This document shows, piece by piece, positions 24,923 to 32,193 of a stretch of 48,209 nt of DNA. This DNA is from Clostridia bacterium (lineage in GTDB: Bacteria > Bacillota > Clostridia > Oscillospirales > Acutalibacteraceae): the NCBI GenBank assembly GCA_017428525.1, contig JAFRQQ010000029.1:1-48209 (forward strand), read 5' to 3'. Every line of letters starts with the position of its first letter. The stretch's first letter is position 1. A program made the translations under genes and the position numbers. The notes under the pieces are model-generated. The model had not been told where the DNA came from. It ran no database searches and was given only the letters and a program-made list of their open reading frames with translations.

Positions 24923-24932
24923 TTGTCTCTCC

Positions 24933-25163
24933 TCAGTCCTCGCTGAGCGCATCCTCAATGCAGTCAGCCAACTCTGCGACGGTCAGCGCGCCGCAGTCCT
25001 CATCGCTGAGATCGACCTCAAACTCGCTTTCGATGGCAAGGATCAGGTCCTCCAGCTCCATGGTGTCGCCGGCCAGCTCCCCGAGCACCGTGGATTCTTC
25101 CAGTTCGACCTCTTCATAGCCGTAGGCTTCGCTCAGCAGCGCGAGCAATTTCTCAAGGATCAC
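24933..25163 (-). CDS. Acyl carrier protein-like protein with Thr at the carrier site
   Basis: A 76-residue acidic, helical protein with the ACP fold pattern (EELEESTVLGEL ... LEDLILAIESEFEVDLSDED) and the classic position just upstream of rnc. Functional ACPs have D-S-L at the start of helix II, the Ser carrying phosphopantetheine. Here the equivalent is G-D-T-M-E-L (codon ACC), so Ser is replaced by Thr. The protein may be unmodified, or another Ser may serve. The start is GTG at 25163, overlapping the trmFO stop (GTGA) with GAGGTG upstream. Confidence 0.82.
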   Translation of the reverse strand: MILEKLLALLSEAYGYEEVELEESTVLGELAGDTMELEDLILAIESEFEVDLSDEDCGALTVAELADCIEDALSED

Positions 25164-26503
25164 AAAAACACCTCGTTTCTTTTTTCTTCGTTGAACCCTT
25201 GATGGTGAATATCTTCCTGCAGATGCTGCAGCGCGCGGGCGGAAAGCGCCTCGCAGCGCAGCTTTTTATCGCGGATTTTTGTTTCGAGCGGCGGCAGCAG
25301 ACCGAAGGAGGCGCCCATCGGCTGATACTCCCGGATCGAGCCGTCGCTCACGTAGCGCACGAGCGCGCCGAGCATGGTTTCGGCCGCCGGCAGAAACGGC
25401 GGCCTGCCCTGCAGACTGCGCGCGGCATTGACGCCGGCAAGCAGACCGGAGGCGGCGGACTCCATATAGCCCTCCACGCCGGTGATCTGCCCGGCAAAAT
25501 AGAGCCCCGGCCGCAGACGGCAGCCGAAATCGCTGCCGAGCACGCGCGGCGCGTCGAGAAACGTGTTGCGGTGCATCACGCCGAAACGCAGGAACTCCGC
25601 ACGGTGCAGCGCCGGGATCATGGAGAAGACCCGCTGCTGCTCCGGGAATTTCAGATTGGTCTGGAAGCCGACCAGATTATACATCGTGCCGGCCGCGTTT
25701 TCCTTGCGCAGCTGCAGATTCGCCCAGGGGCGGTGCCCGGTGCGCGGATCCCGCAGCCCGGCGGGCTTCATCGGCCCGAAGCGGATCGTATCGTGCCCGC
25801 GCGACGCCATGACCTCGATCGGCATGCAGCCCTCGTAGACGCCCTTGCGCTTGTCAAACGCGTGCAGCGGCGCGGATTCGGCGGTGACCAGCGCGTCATA
25901 GAACGCCTCGTATTCCGCCTTGTTCATCGGGCAGTTGATATAATCCTCCGGGTCGCCGCGGTCATAGCGCGACTGCGTGAAGGCATAGTCCATATCCACG
26001 CTCTCCGCGGAAACGATCGGCGCGGCCGCGTCGTAAAAGCTCAGACTGCCGCCGCAGAGTGCGGCGATCGCGTCGGAAATGGCGGGGGAGGCCAGCGGCC
26101 CGGCGGCGACGATGACCGTGCCGTCTGCGGGCAGTGACGTGACCTCTTCGCGCACGAGCGTGATCTCCGGGCGCGCTTCGATGCGGGCGGTGACCAGCGC
26201 GGAAAAGCGCGCGCGATCCACAGCCAGAGCGCCGCCGGCGGGCACGGCCGTTTCCTTTGCGCAGGCTACGCACAGCGAGCCGAGCGCCTCCATCTCCGCC
26301 TTGAGCAGACCGGCCGCGCAGCCGAGCCGCAGGGCCTTGAAGGAATTCGAACAGACCAGCTCCGCGAGGTCGCCGCTGCTGTGGGCGGGGGAGAAGCGCG
26401 CGGGCTTCATTTCGTAAAGCGTGACGGCAACGCCCCGGTTGGCCAGCTGCCAGGCGGCCTCAACGCCCGCGAAGCCGCCGCCGATCACGGTGACGTTATG
26501 CAT
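25160..26503 (-). CDS. trmFO: Methylenetetrahydrofolate-tRNA-(uracil-5-)-methyltransferase TrmFO
   Basis: A 447-residue flavoprotein that makes ribothymidine at tRNA position 54 using methylenetetrahydrofolate. It has an N-terminal FAD-binding VIGGGFAGVEAAW (6-18) and family-typical segments YEMKP, ELVCSNSFK, INCPMNKAEYEAFYDALV, VYEGCMPIEVMASRG and GYMESAASGLLAGVNAAR. Length matches the family (~435-450). The start overlaps the topA stop and the stop overlaps the ACP start. Assignment is firm. Confidence 0.97.
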   Translation of the reverse strand: MHNVTVIGGGFAGVEAAWQLANRGVAVTLYEMKPARFSPAHSSGDLAELVCSNSFKALRLGCAAGLLKAEMEALGSLCVACAKETAVPAGGALAVDRARFSALVTARIEARPEITLVREEVTSLPADGTVIVAAGPLASPAISDAIAALCGGSLSFYDAAAPIVSAESVDMDYAFTQSRYDRGDPEDYINCPMNKAEYEAFYDALVTAESAPLHAFDKRKGVYEGCMPIEVMASRGHDTIRFGPMKPAGLRDPRTGHRPWANLQLRKENAAGTMYNLVGFQTNLKFPEQQRVFSMIPALHRAEFLRFGVMHRNTFLDAPRVLGSDFGCRLRPGLYFAGQITGVEGYMESAASGLLAGVNAARSLQGRPPFLPAAETMLGALVRYVSDGSIREYQPMGASFGLLPPLETKIRDKKLRCEALSARALQHLQEDIHHQGFNEEKRNEVFL

Positions 26504-28604
26504 TCTTTTTGCCCTTGCCGGCGGATTTCTCGTAGCTGCAGTCCGGATTCATGCAGACCAGCTTGCCGGTCTTTTTGCGGAAGAGCGCCTTGCCGCACTG
26601 CGGGCAGGCTTCGCCGGCAGGCGGATCCCAGCTCATGAAGCTGCACTTGGGCCAGTTGCCGCAGCCGTAGAAGGTGTGGCCCTTCTTGGAGCGGCGCTCG
26701 ATGATCGTGCCGCCGCAGCTCGGGCACTGCGCGCCGGTCTGCAGCACAAGGGGCTTGGCGTTTTTGCATTCGGGATAGCCCGGGCAGGCCAGGAAGCGGC
26801 CGTAGCGCCCGGTTTTGATCACCATCATCCGCCCGCACTTGTCGCAGGGGATGTCGGTGGTATCCTCCTCGAGCTGGATCTTGACGTTTTTCATCTCGGC
26901 CTTGGCCTTATCCAACGTCTTTTCGAAATCCGTGTAGAAATCGTCCAGCATCTTGATATAGTCCATTTCGCCGCCGCCGACAGCGTCGAGATTCGACTCC
27001 ATCTGCGCGGTGAATTTCGTATTGACGATCTTGGGGAATTTCTCCTTGAGCAGGCCGGTGATCGCCATGCCCAGCTCCGTGGGCGCGAGCTGCTTGGTCT
27101 TGGGCTTGCGCACCACATAGCCGCGCTTGATGATCGTGGAGAGGATCGTCGCGTAGGTGCTCGGACGGCCCACGCCGTTCTCCTCGAGCTCCTTGATCAG
27201 CGCCGCTTCCGTGAAGCGCGGGGGCGGCTGCGTGAAGTGCTGGTCGGCCTTCAGCTCGCGCAGACGCAGCACGTCGCCGGCCTTGAATTCCGGCAGCAGA
27301 CCCTTTTCCTGCTCGTCGTCGCTCAGGTCATAGAGCTTGGTGAAGCCGTCGAAGCGCACGGAATAGCCCGCGGCGGTGAAAACGCAGTATTGCTGCGGCG
27401 TTTCCGGCTTCGCGGCGATGATTTCGGTTTTGACCGTATTCTGCACGCAGCTGGCCATCTGGCTGGCCATGAAGCGCATCCAGATCAGCTGATAGAGCTT
27501 GAACTGGTCAGAGGACAAACCGCCTTTGACCGCGTCCGGCGCGAGGGTGGGATCCGTCGGGCGGATCGCCTCGTGGCCGTCCTGCGCGTTGGAGCGGGAT
27601 TTATAGTAGACCGGCTTCTCCGGCAGATAATCCTTGCCGTAGGCCTTGGCGATATAGCCGGCGGCGGCCGTGCGCGCCTCCTCGGAGATGCGCAGGGAGT
27701 CCGTTCTCATGTAGGTGATCAGACCCATGGTGCCGTGGCCGGCGACGGTGACGCCTTCATACAGCTCCTGCGCGATGCGCATGGTGCGCTCCGCCGGGAA
27801 GCCGAGCTTGCGCGAGGCCTCCTGCTGCAGCGTGGAGGTGATGAAGGGCGGCGCCGGATTCTTCTTGCGCGTGCCTTTCTTGACGGATTTGACGGTGTAG
27901 ACCGCGGCGTCGAGCCGGTCCGTGTAGGCCTTGGCCGTCGCTTCGTCGGTGATCTTGACCTTGCCCTTCTCGTCCGCGTGGAGCGCTGCGGTGAAGGTGC
28001 GGCGCTGCGCGGTGGCGAGCTTGGCCTCGATGACCCAGTATTCCTCCGGCACGAAGGCGTTGATCTCCTCCTCGCGGTCCACGATCAGACGCACGGCGAC
28101 GCTCTGCACGCGCCCGGCGGACAGACCGCGGCGGATCTTCTGGGAAACAAACGGGCTCAGGCGGTAGCCGACCAGACGGTCGAGGATGCGCCGCGCCTGC
28201 TGCGCGTTGACCAGATCCAGATTGACCTTCGTCGGATGCGCCATGCCGTTGGCCACGCCCGTGCGTGTGATCTCATTGAAGGTCACGCGGTTTTTCTGGT
28301 TCAGGTCGAGCCCGAGCACCGTGGCCAGATGCCAGGAAATGGCCTCGCCTTCGCGGTCCGGGTCGGCGGCGAGATAAACCGCGTCGCTCTTGCGCACCTT
28401 CTCCTCGAGCTCCTTGACGAGCCGTTCCTTGCCCTTGATCAGGGCGTATTTCGGCGCGAAGTTGTTGTTGACGTCCACGCTCAGCTTGGCCGCGGGCAGA
28501 TCCCGGATGTGGCCCTTGGAGGCGACGACGTCATAGTCCTTGCCGAGATATTTCTTGATGGTGTTCGCCTTCGCGGGCGACTCCACAATGATGAGTTTAG
28601 ACAT
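26496..28604 (-). CDS. topA: DNA topoisomerase I
   Basis: A 702-residue type IA topoisomerase relaxing negative supercoils. The Toprim domain opens with KLIIVESPAKANTIKKYL; DPDREGE is at 81-87; the catalytic tyrosine is Y298 in GLITYMRTDS. Three C-terminal four-cysteine zinc ribbons (CDKCGR...CPGYPEC, CPSCGG...CGNWPKC, CPQCGK...CMNPDC) end the protein. The ATG at 28604 begins the conserved MSKLIIVES after AGGAGAA; the open frame further upstream is not coding. Coupled to trmFO downstream. Confidence 0.98.
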   Translation of the reverse strand: MSKLIIVESPAKANTIKKYLGKDYDVVASKGHIRDLPAAKLSVDVNNNFAPKYALIKGKERLVKELEEKVRKSDAVYLAADPDREGEAISWHLATVLGLDLNQKNRVTFNEITRTGVANGMAHPTKVNLDLVNAQQARRILDRLVGYRLSPFVSQKIRRGLSAGRVQSVAVRLIVDREEEINAFVPEEYWVIEAKLATAQRRTFTAALHADEKGKVKITDEATAKAYTDRLDAAVYTVKSVKKGTRKKNPAPPFITSTLQQEASRKLGFPAERTMRIAQELYEGVTVAGHGTMGLITYMRTDSLRISEEARTAAAGYIAKAYGKDYLPEKPVYYKSRSNAQDGHEAIRPTDPTLAPDAVKGGLSSDQFKLYQLIWMRFMASQMASCVQNTVKTEIIAAKPETPQQYCVFTAAGYSVRFDGFTKLYDLSDDEQEKGLLPEFKAGDVLRLRELKADQHFTQPPPRFTEAALIKELEENGVGRPSTYATILSTIIKRGYVVRKPKTKQLAPTELGMAITGLLKEKFPKIVNTKFTAQMESNLDAVGGGEMDYIKMLDDFYTDFEKTLDKAKAEMKNVKIQLEEDTTDIPCDKCGRMMVIKTGRYGRFLACPGYPECKNAKPLVLQTGAQCPSCGGTIIERRSKKGHTFYGCGNWPKCSFMSWDPPAGEACPQCGKALFRKKTGKLVCMNPDCSYEKSAGKGKKNA

Positions 28605-28711
28605 ATTCTTCTCCTGCTGTTGTGAATTGATGCGGTCGCGGCCGTTTCTGAATGCCAGCCGGTGAGGATTGCGGCAGACATGCAGCAGCGGCCGACCGGG
28701 CGGTCTTTCTG

Positions 28712-29905
28712 TTATGTTAAGATATAGCACCCGCCGTCGGTCGGGGCGATCAGATCGGCGAGCGTGAGCTGCATGAGCACGGGGATCAGCTGCGCCGGCG
28801 TCAGGCCGGCTGCGGCGGCGATTTCATCGGGGTGCAGCGGCGTGCCGCCAAAAAGATTATAAACGCGGGCGGCGTCCGGGTCAAGAGGGGCGGCGGGAAC
28901 TTTTTTGGTTTTTTCCGCCGCGGGCGCTTCGGCAACCGCCGTTTGCGCCGTCGTCTTTGCCGCCGTCGGCGTCTGCGGGGCGGCGGGCGGCTCCGTCGCG
29001 AGCGGACCGGTTCTGGTCAGATCCAGCCGGTCGGGATACATCATGGCGAACGCGGCGAGCACGTCCTGCGCACAGGTGACGGCCTTTGCGCCGTCGCGGA
29101 TCAGGCTGTTGACGCCTTTATATGCGGTGGTCAGCACGCTCCCGGGAATGGCGAAGACCTCGCGGCCCTGCTCGTTCGCGCGGCGGGCCGTGATCAGCGA
29201 GCCGCTCTTTTCGCCGGCTTCCACGACCAGCACGCCCAGGCTCATGCCGGAGATCAGGCGGTTGCGGGTGGGGAAGGTGTAGCGGGAGGCCGGGGTGAAG
29301 GGCGGATATTCCGTGACCAGCGCGCCGTTTGCGCGGATTTCGCGCCGCAGCGCTTCGTTGTCCCGCAGGTAGTCCGTGCCCAGGCCACAGCCCATGACGC
29401 AGACGGTCGGGCCGCCGGCAAGCAGCGCGCCCTCATGCGCAGCGCTGTCAATGCCCAGCGCGCCGCCGCTGACAATCACCGCGCCTGCCGCGGCCATGTC
29501 GGCGCAGATCCGGCGGGCGATGTTCATGCTGTCGACGGTCGGCTTGCGCGTGCCGACCACGCCGATGGCGACGCGGCGCTCGAGCATCTCCAGCGCGCCG
29601 TCGCTGTACAGCGTGAGCGGCTGATCGACCAGCGACTGCAGCTGCGCGGGGTAGCCCGCGTCCTGCGGCGTATAAATCTGCCAGCCGTTGCGCGCGCAAA
29701 GCTCCGCGATCTGCACGGCCGCTTCGAGCGGCGTGGATTGCAGCCGCTCCATCTGGACCTTGGTGAAAACGCCCGCGAGCATCCGGTCGGTCAGATTCGC
29801 TTCATACAGCTTGCGCGGATGCGGGAAGGCGGAGAGAATCTCATCCGTGCGCGCACCGGCGCCCAGCGCTTTGGATAACCAGATCCAATACAGTTGATCG
29901 TTCAT
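28712..29905 (-). CDS. dprA: DNA processing protein DprA/Smf
   Basis: A 397-residue protein that loads RecA onto incoming single-stranded DNA in transformation and is widespread in non-competent species too. The Rossmann-like core shows VGVVGTRKPT, SGGALGIDSAAHEGALLAGG, GCGLGTDYLRDN, NRLISGMSLGVLVVEAGEKS and GREVFAIPGS. A Pro/Ala/Thr-rich linker leads to a C-terminal winged helix (LHPDEIAAAAGLTPAQLIPV). Start overlaps the stop of the methyltransferase gene (ATGA). It lies upstream of topA, a common Firmicute order. Confidence 0.96.
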   Translation of the reverse strand: MNDQLYWIWLSKALGAGARTDEILSAFPHPRKLYEANLTDRMLAGVFTKVQMERLQSTPLEAAVQIAELCARNGWQIYTPQDAGYPAQLQSLVDQPLTLYSDGALEMLERRVAIGVVGTRKPTVDSMNIARRICADMAAAGAVIVSGGALGIDSAAHEGALLAGGPTVCVMGCGLGTDYLRDNEALRREIRANGALVTEYPPFTPASRYTFPTRNRLISGMSLGVLVVEAGEKSGSLITARRANEQGREVFAIPGSVLTTAYKGVNSLIRDGAKAVTCAQDVLAAFAMMYPDRLDLTRTGPLATEPPAAPQTPTAAKTTAQTAVAEAPAAEKTKKVPAAPLDPDAARVYNLFGGTPLHPDEIAAAAGLTPAQLIPVLMQLTLADLIAPTDGGCYILT

Positions 29906-30681
29906 CGTTGCAGCTCCCAGGCAAGAATTGCCGCTGCCGCCGCGGCGTTGAAGGATTCCGCGCGGCCCCGCATGGGGATCACGGCGCGCACGGCGCAGGC
30001 GGCCTGCACGGCGTCGGTCAGTCCGCCGCCCTCATTCCCGATGCAGCAGATCACGCCGCCGGGGTGGGGGACGGTGCGGATGTCCGCGGCCGCGGGGTCG
30101 GGCACGGCGGCGAGCGTCTGCATGCCGTCGGCCGCTGCCTTGCGCAGCAGCGCGGGCAGGTCGTCCGTTTCGAGGATCGGCAGACGCAGCAGCGCCCCCA
30201 TGGAGGCGCGCAGCGCCTTGGGATTCCAGCGGTCACAGCCGCCGCTGACGATCAGCCCGTCCAGACCGAGCGCCTCCGCGCTGCGGCTGATCGCGCCGAG
30301 GTTCGCGGGATCCTGCACCTGCTCGAGCGCCAGATAGCGCCCCTGAGGGGCGGGCACGGCGGCGTCGTCCTCCGGAAAGCCGCAGATGCAGAACACGCCC
30401 TGCGGATGCTCCGTGTCGGAGAGCTTGCGTGCCGGCGCGTCGCCGATTTCATACACCTGCGCGGCCTCGGCCAGCACGGGCGCGAGATAGGCGGCGTATT
30501 TCTCCGCTGCAGCGGCGGTCAGAAAGACCTGCAGCAGCGGCAGCCCGGAGGCTGCGGCGTCCGCGCACAGACGCGCGCCTTCGAGGAAGAACGCGCGCTG
30601 CGCCCGGCGGAAAGCCGGCTGCGCCGCGAGCCGAACGGCATATTTGATTTTGTCGTTCGCGGGTGCGGTGATCCGTTCCAT
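29902..30681 (-). CDS. SpoU-family RNA 2'-O-methyltransferase
   Basis: A 259-residue SPOUT enzyme using SAM to methylate a ribose in rRNA or tRNA. Family motifs: LEQVQDPANLGAISRSAEAL (motif 1), CIGNEGGGLTDA (motif 2) and IPMRGRAESFNAAAAAAIL (motif 3), forming the knotted cofactor site. An N-terminal substrate-binding domain precedes them. The start at 30681 is preferred over 30699 because CGGAG lies 7 bases before it. The target nucleotide cannot be told. It overlaps dprA by 4 bases. Confidence 0.9.
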   Translation of the reverse strand: MERITAPANDKIKYAVRLAAQPAFRRAQRAFFLEGARLCADAAASGLPLLQVFLTAAAAEKYAAYLAPVLAEAAQVYEIGDAPARKLSDTEHPQGVFCICGFPEDDAAVPAPQGRYLALEQVQDPANLGAISRSAEALGLDGLIVSGGCDRWNPKALRASMGALLRLPILETDDLPALLRKAAADGMQTLAAVPDPAAADIRTVPHPGGVICCIGNEGGGLTDAVQAACAVRAVIPMRGRAESFNAAAAAAILAWELQR

Positions 30682-30769
30682 AGGGTGCTCCGAATTCATG
30701 ATTTGATACCTTAATACTCTGCTGTTCCGCGCCGGAAGATCCCTTTGCGCGCAGCGGAAATAATAACAA

Positions 30770-30806
30770 ATAATCAGAGATGTGACAGGAAGTCAACATC
30801 TCTGAT
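30770..30806 (-). terminator. Terminator after rplT
   Basis: An 11-bp perfect stem ATCAGAGATGT (30773-30783) / ACATCTCTGAT (30796-30806), followed on the minus strand by an AT-rich TTATTTGTTATTATTT run, lies just past the rplT stop at 30823. Confidence 0.85.
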
Positions 30807-30822
30807 ATAAGTGGCGTTTCGC

Positions 30823-31179
30823 TTATTTCAACGCGGCCTTGGCCTTCTCGGTCAAGGCGGTGAAGGCGGCGGGATCGGCGATCGCGATCTCGGAGAGCAT
30901 CTTGCGGTTGAGCGAGATGTCCGCCTTCTTCAGACCGTTCATGAAGGTGGAATAATTCATGCCGTTGAGCTTGCAGGCAGCGGAAATGCGGGTGATCCAC
31001 AGGCGGCGGAAATCGCGTTTCTTCTGCTTTCTGCCGATATAGGCATAATTGCCGCTCTTCATGACCGCCTGCTTCGCGGTCTTGAACAGCTTGCTCTTGG
31101 AGCCGTAGTAGCCCTTCGCGAGCTTGAGCACTTTATTTCTTCTTTTGCGCGTCATCGTTGCGCCTTTAATACGAGCCAT
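30823..31179 (-). CDS. rplT: 50S ribosomal protein L20
   Basis: A 118-residue primary 23S rRNA-binding protein, full length. [20 protein letters not shown] and the conserved [20 protein letters not shown] open it; [19 protein letters not shown] is the central signature. In Firmicutes L20 also represses its own operon by binding the infC leader. It is the third gene of infC-rpmI-rplT. Confidence 0.98.
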   Translation of the reverse strand: MARIKGATMTRKRRNKVLKLAKGYYGSKSKLFKTAKQAVMKSGNYAYIGRKQKKRDFRRLWITRISAACKLNGMNYSTFMNGLKKADISLNRKMLSEIAIADPAAFTALTEKAKAALK

Positions 31180-31224
31180 GTTTGATTATCCTCCGTTCAA
31201 TAAAAATTCGGTGTGCCTTGTCGA

Positions 31225-31422
31225 TTATTTATAAGGAACAAGACGTTTGATCTGTCTGACGTTGGTTTCGTCGGCCACACTGACCTTGCGCAGATTTCTC
31301 TTGCGCTTGGTGCTCTTCTTATTGAGGATGTGGGATTTGTAGGCATGGGCACGCATCGGCTTGCCGCCCTTGGAGATCTTGAAGCGCTTCTTCGCGCCGC
31401 TGTGCGTCTTGATTTTCGGCAT
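31225..31422 (-). CDS. rpmI: 50S ribosomal protein L35
   Basis: A 65-residue basic protein: [20 protein letters not shown] is the family start, with [17 protein letters not shown] and a C-terminal [10 protein letters not shown]. The ATG is preceded by AAGGAGG. It lies between infC and rplT as in most Firmicutes. Confidence 0.98.
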   Translation of the reverse strand: MPKIKTHSGAKKRFKISKGGKPMRAHAYKSHILNKKSTKRKRNLRKVSVADETNVRQIKRLVPYK

Positions 31423-31448
31423 AATGAAAATCCTCCTTCGTTCTTTTT

Positions 31449-31967
31449 TTACTTTGTGCTCTTGGGTGCCAGGAACATCAGCATCTGCCGGCCTTCGAGC
31501 TTGGCAGGCTTCTCCACATTGGCGCAGTCGGCCAATGCCTCGGCGCAGCGGTTCATGATGCCGTGCCCCAGATCGGGGTGCGCCATCTCGCGCCCGCGGA
31601 AGCGGATCGAAACCTTCACTTTGTTGCCGGCGGCCAGGAATTTGCGCGCATGACCGACCTTGGTGTCGAAATCGTGCGTGTCGATGTTGAGGGAAAGCCG
31701 GATCTCCTTGATCTCAACGATCTTCTGGTTCTTGCGGGCTTCCTTCTCTTTTTTGGCCTTTTCAAATCGGTATTTTCCGTAATCCATGATCTTGCACACG
31801 GGCGGCTTGGCGGCCGGCGCGATCTTTACAAGATCCAGATTTTTTCCTTCGGCGATGCTGAGCGCTTCCTCGGCGGACATGATGCCGAGCTGCTCACCGG
31901 TCTCCGAAATCAGGCGGACCTCACGGTCCCGGATCTCCTCATTGATTTGCTGTTCTTTCGTGCTGAT
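31449..31967 (-). CDS. infC: Translation initiation factor IF-3 (AUC start)
   Basis: A 172-residue factor that prevents premature subunit joining and rejects non-standard initiation codons. N-domain: [17 protein letters not shown] and [21 protein letters not shown]-domain: VKIRF-like region ([20 protein letters not shown]). The frame has no ATG, GTG or TTG at the right place. ATC at 31967-31965 lies 9 bases after AGGAGG and yields the normal N-terminus. Rare AUU/AUC/AUA starts are a known self-regulation device of infC. Confidence 0.95.
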   Translation of the reverse strand: MSTKEQQINEEIRDREVRLISETGEQLGIMSAEEALSIAEGKNLDLVKIAPAAKPPVCKIMDYGKYRFEKAKKEKEARKNQKIVEIKEIRLSLNIDTHDFDTKVGHARKFLAAGNKVKVSIRFRGREMAHPDLGHGIMNRCAEALADCANVEKPAKLEGRQMLMFLAPKSTK

Positions 31968-31984
31968 GTGAAAGCACCTCCTAG

Positions 31985-32127
31985 AATCGATAAAAGCGAG
32001 GCAGGGGTCCCCTGCCTCGCATAACATCAACGCTGAAAGCCGCAGTGACGCACTGCCGCTTTGAAAGCTATTGACCGACGCGGGACTGCCCCGGAAGGTG
32101 AGAGCCAACCTGCTCTGCTTTGTTGTG
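31985..32127 (-). ncRNA. infC operon leader with attenuator hairpin (L20-leader-like)
   Basis: A ~140-base leader between the promoter and infC. It ends in a 12-bp perfect hairpin, GCGAGGCAGGGG / CCCCTGCCTCGC (31996-32020), with TTTTA after it on the minus strand, placed just ahead of the AGGAGG of infC. Upstream segments (AATAGCTTTCA repeats, complementary GCAGTG/CACTGC) can form alternative pairings. The arrangement fits the L20-controlled leader of Firmicutes, inferred from position and structure. Confidence 0.7.
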
Positions 32128-32133
32128 AAAGCT

Positions 32134-32162
32134 ATTGTAGAACATTCCCTCGCGTTTGTCAA
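32134..32162 (-). promoter_or_regulatory. Promoter of infC-rpmI-rplT
   Basis: On the minus strand: TTGACA (32162-32157), 17-base spacer, TACAAT (32139-32134), a near-consensus sigma-A promoter that sets the start of the leader at about 32127. Confidence 0.9.
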
Positions 32163-32193
32163 GTGTTTTTTGTGTTTTTTTCGTTTTTTGCGG

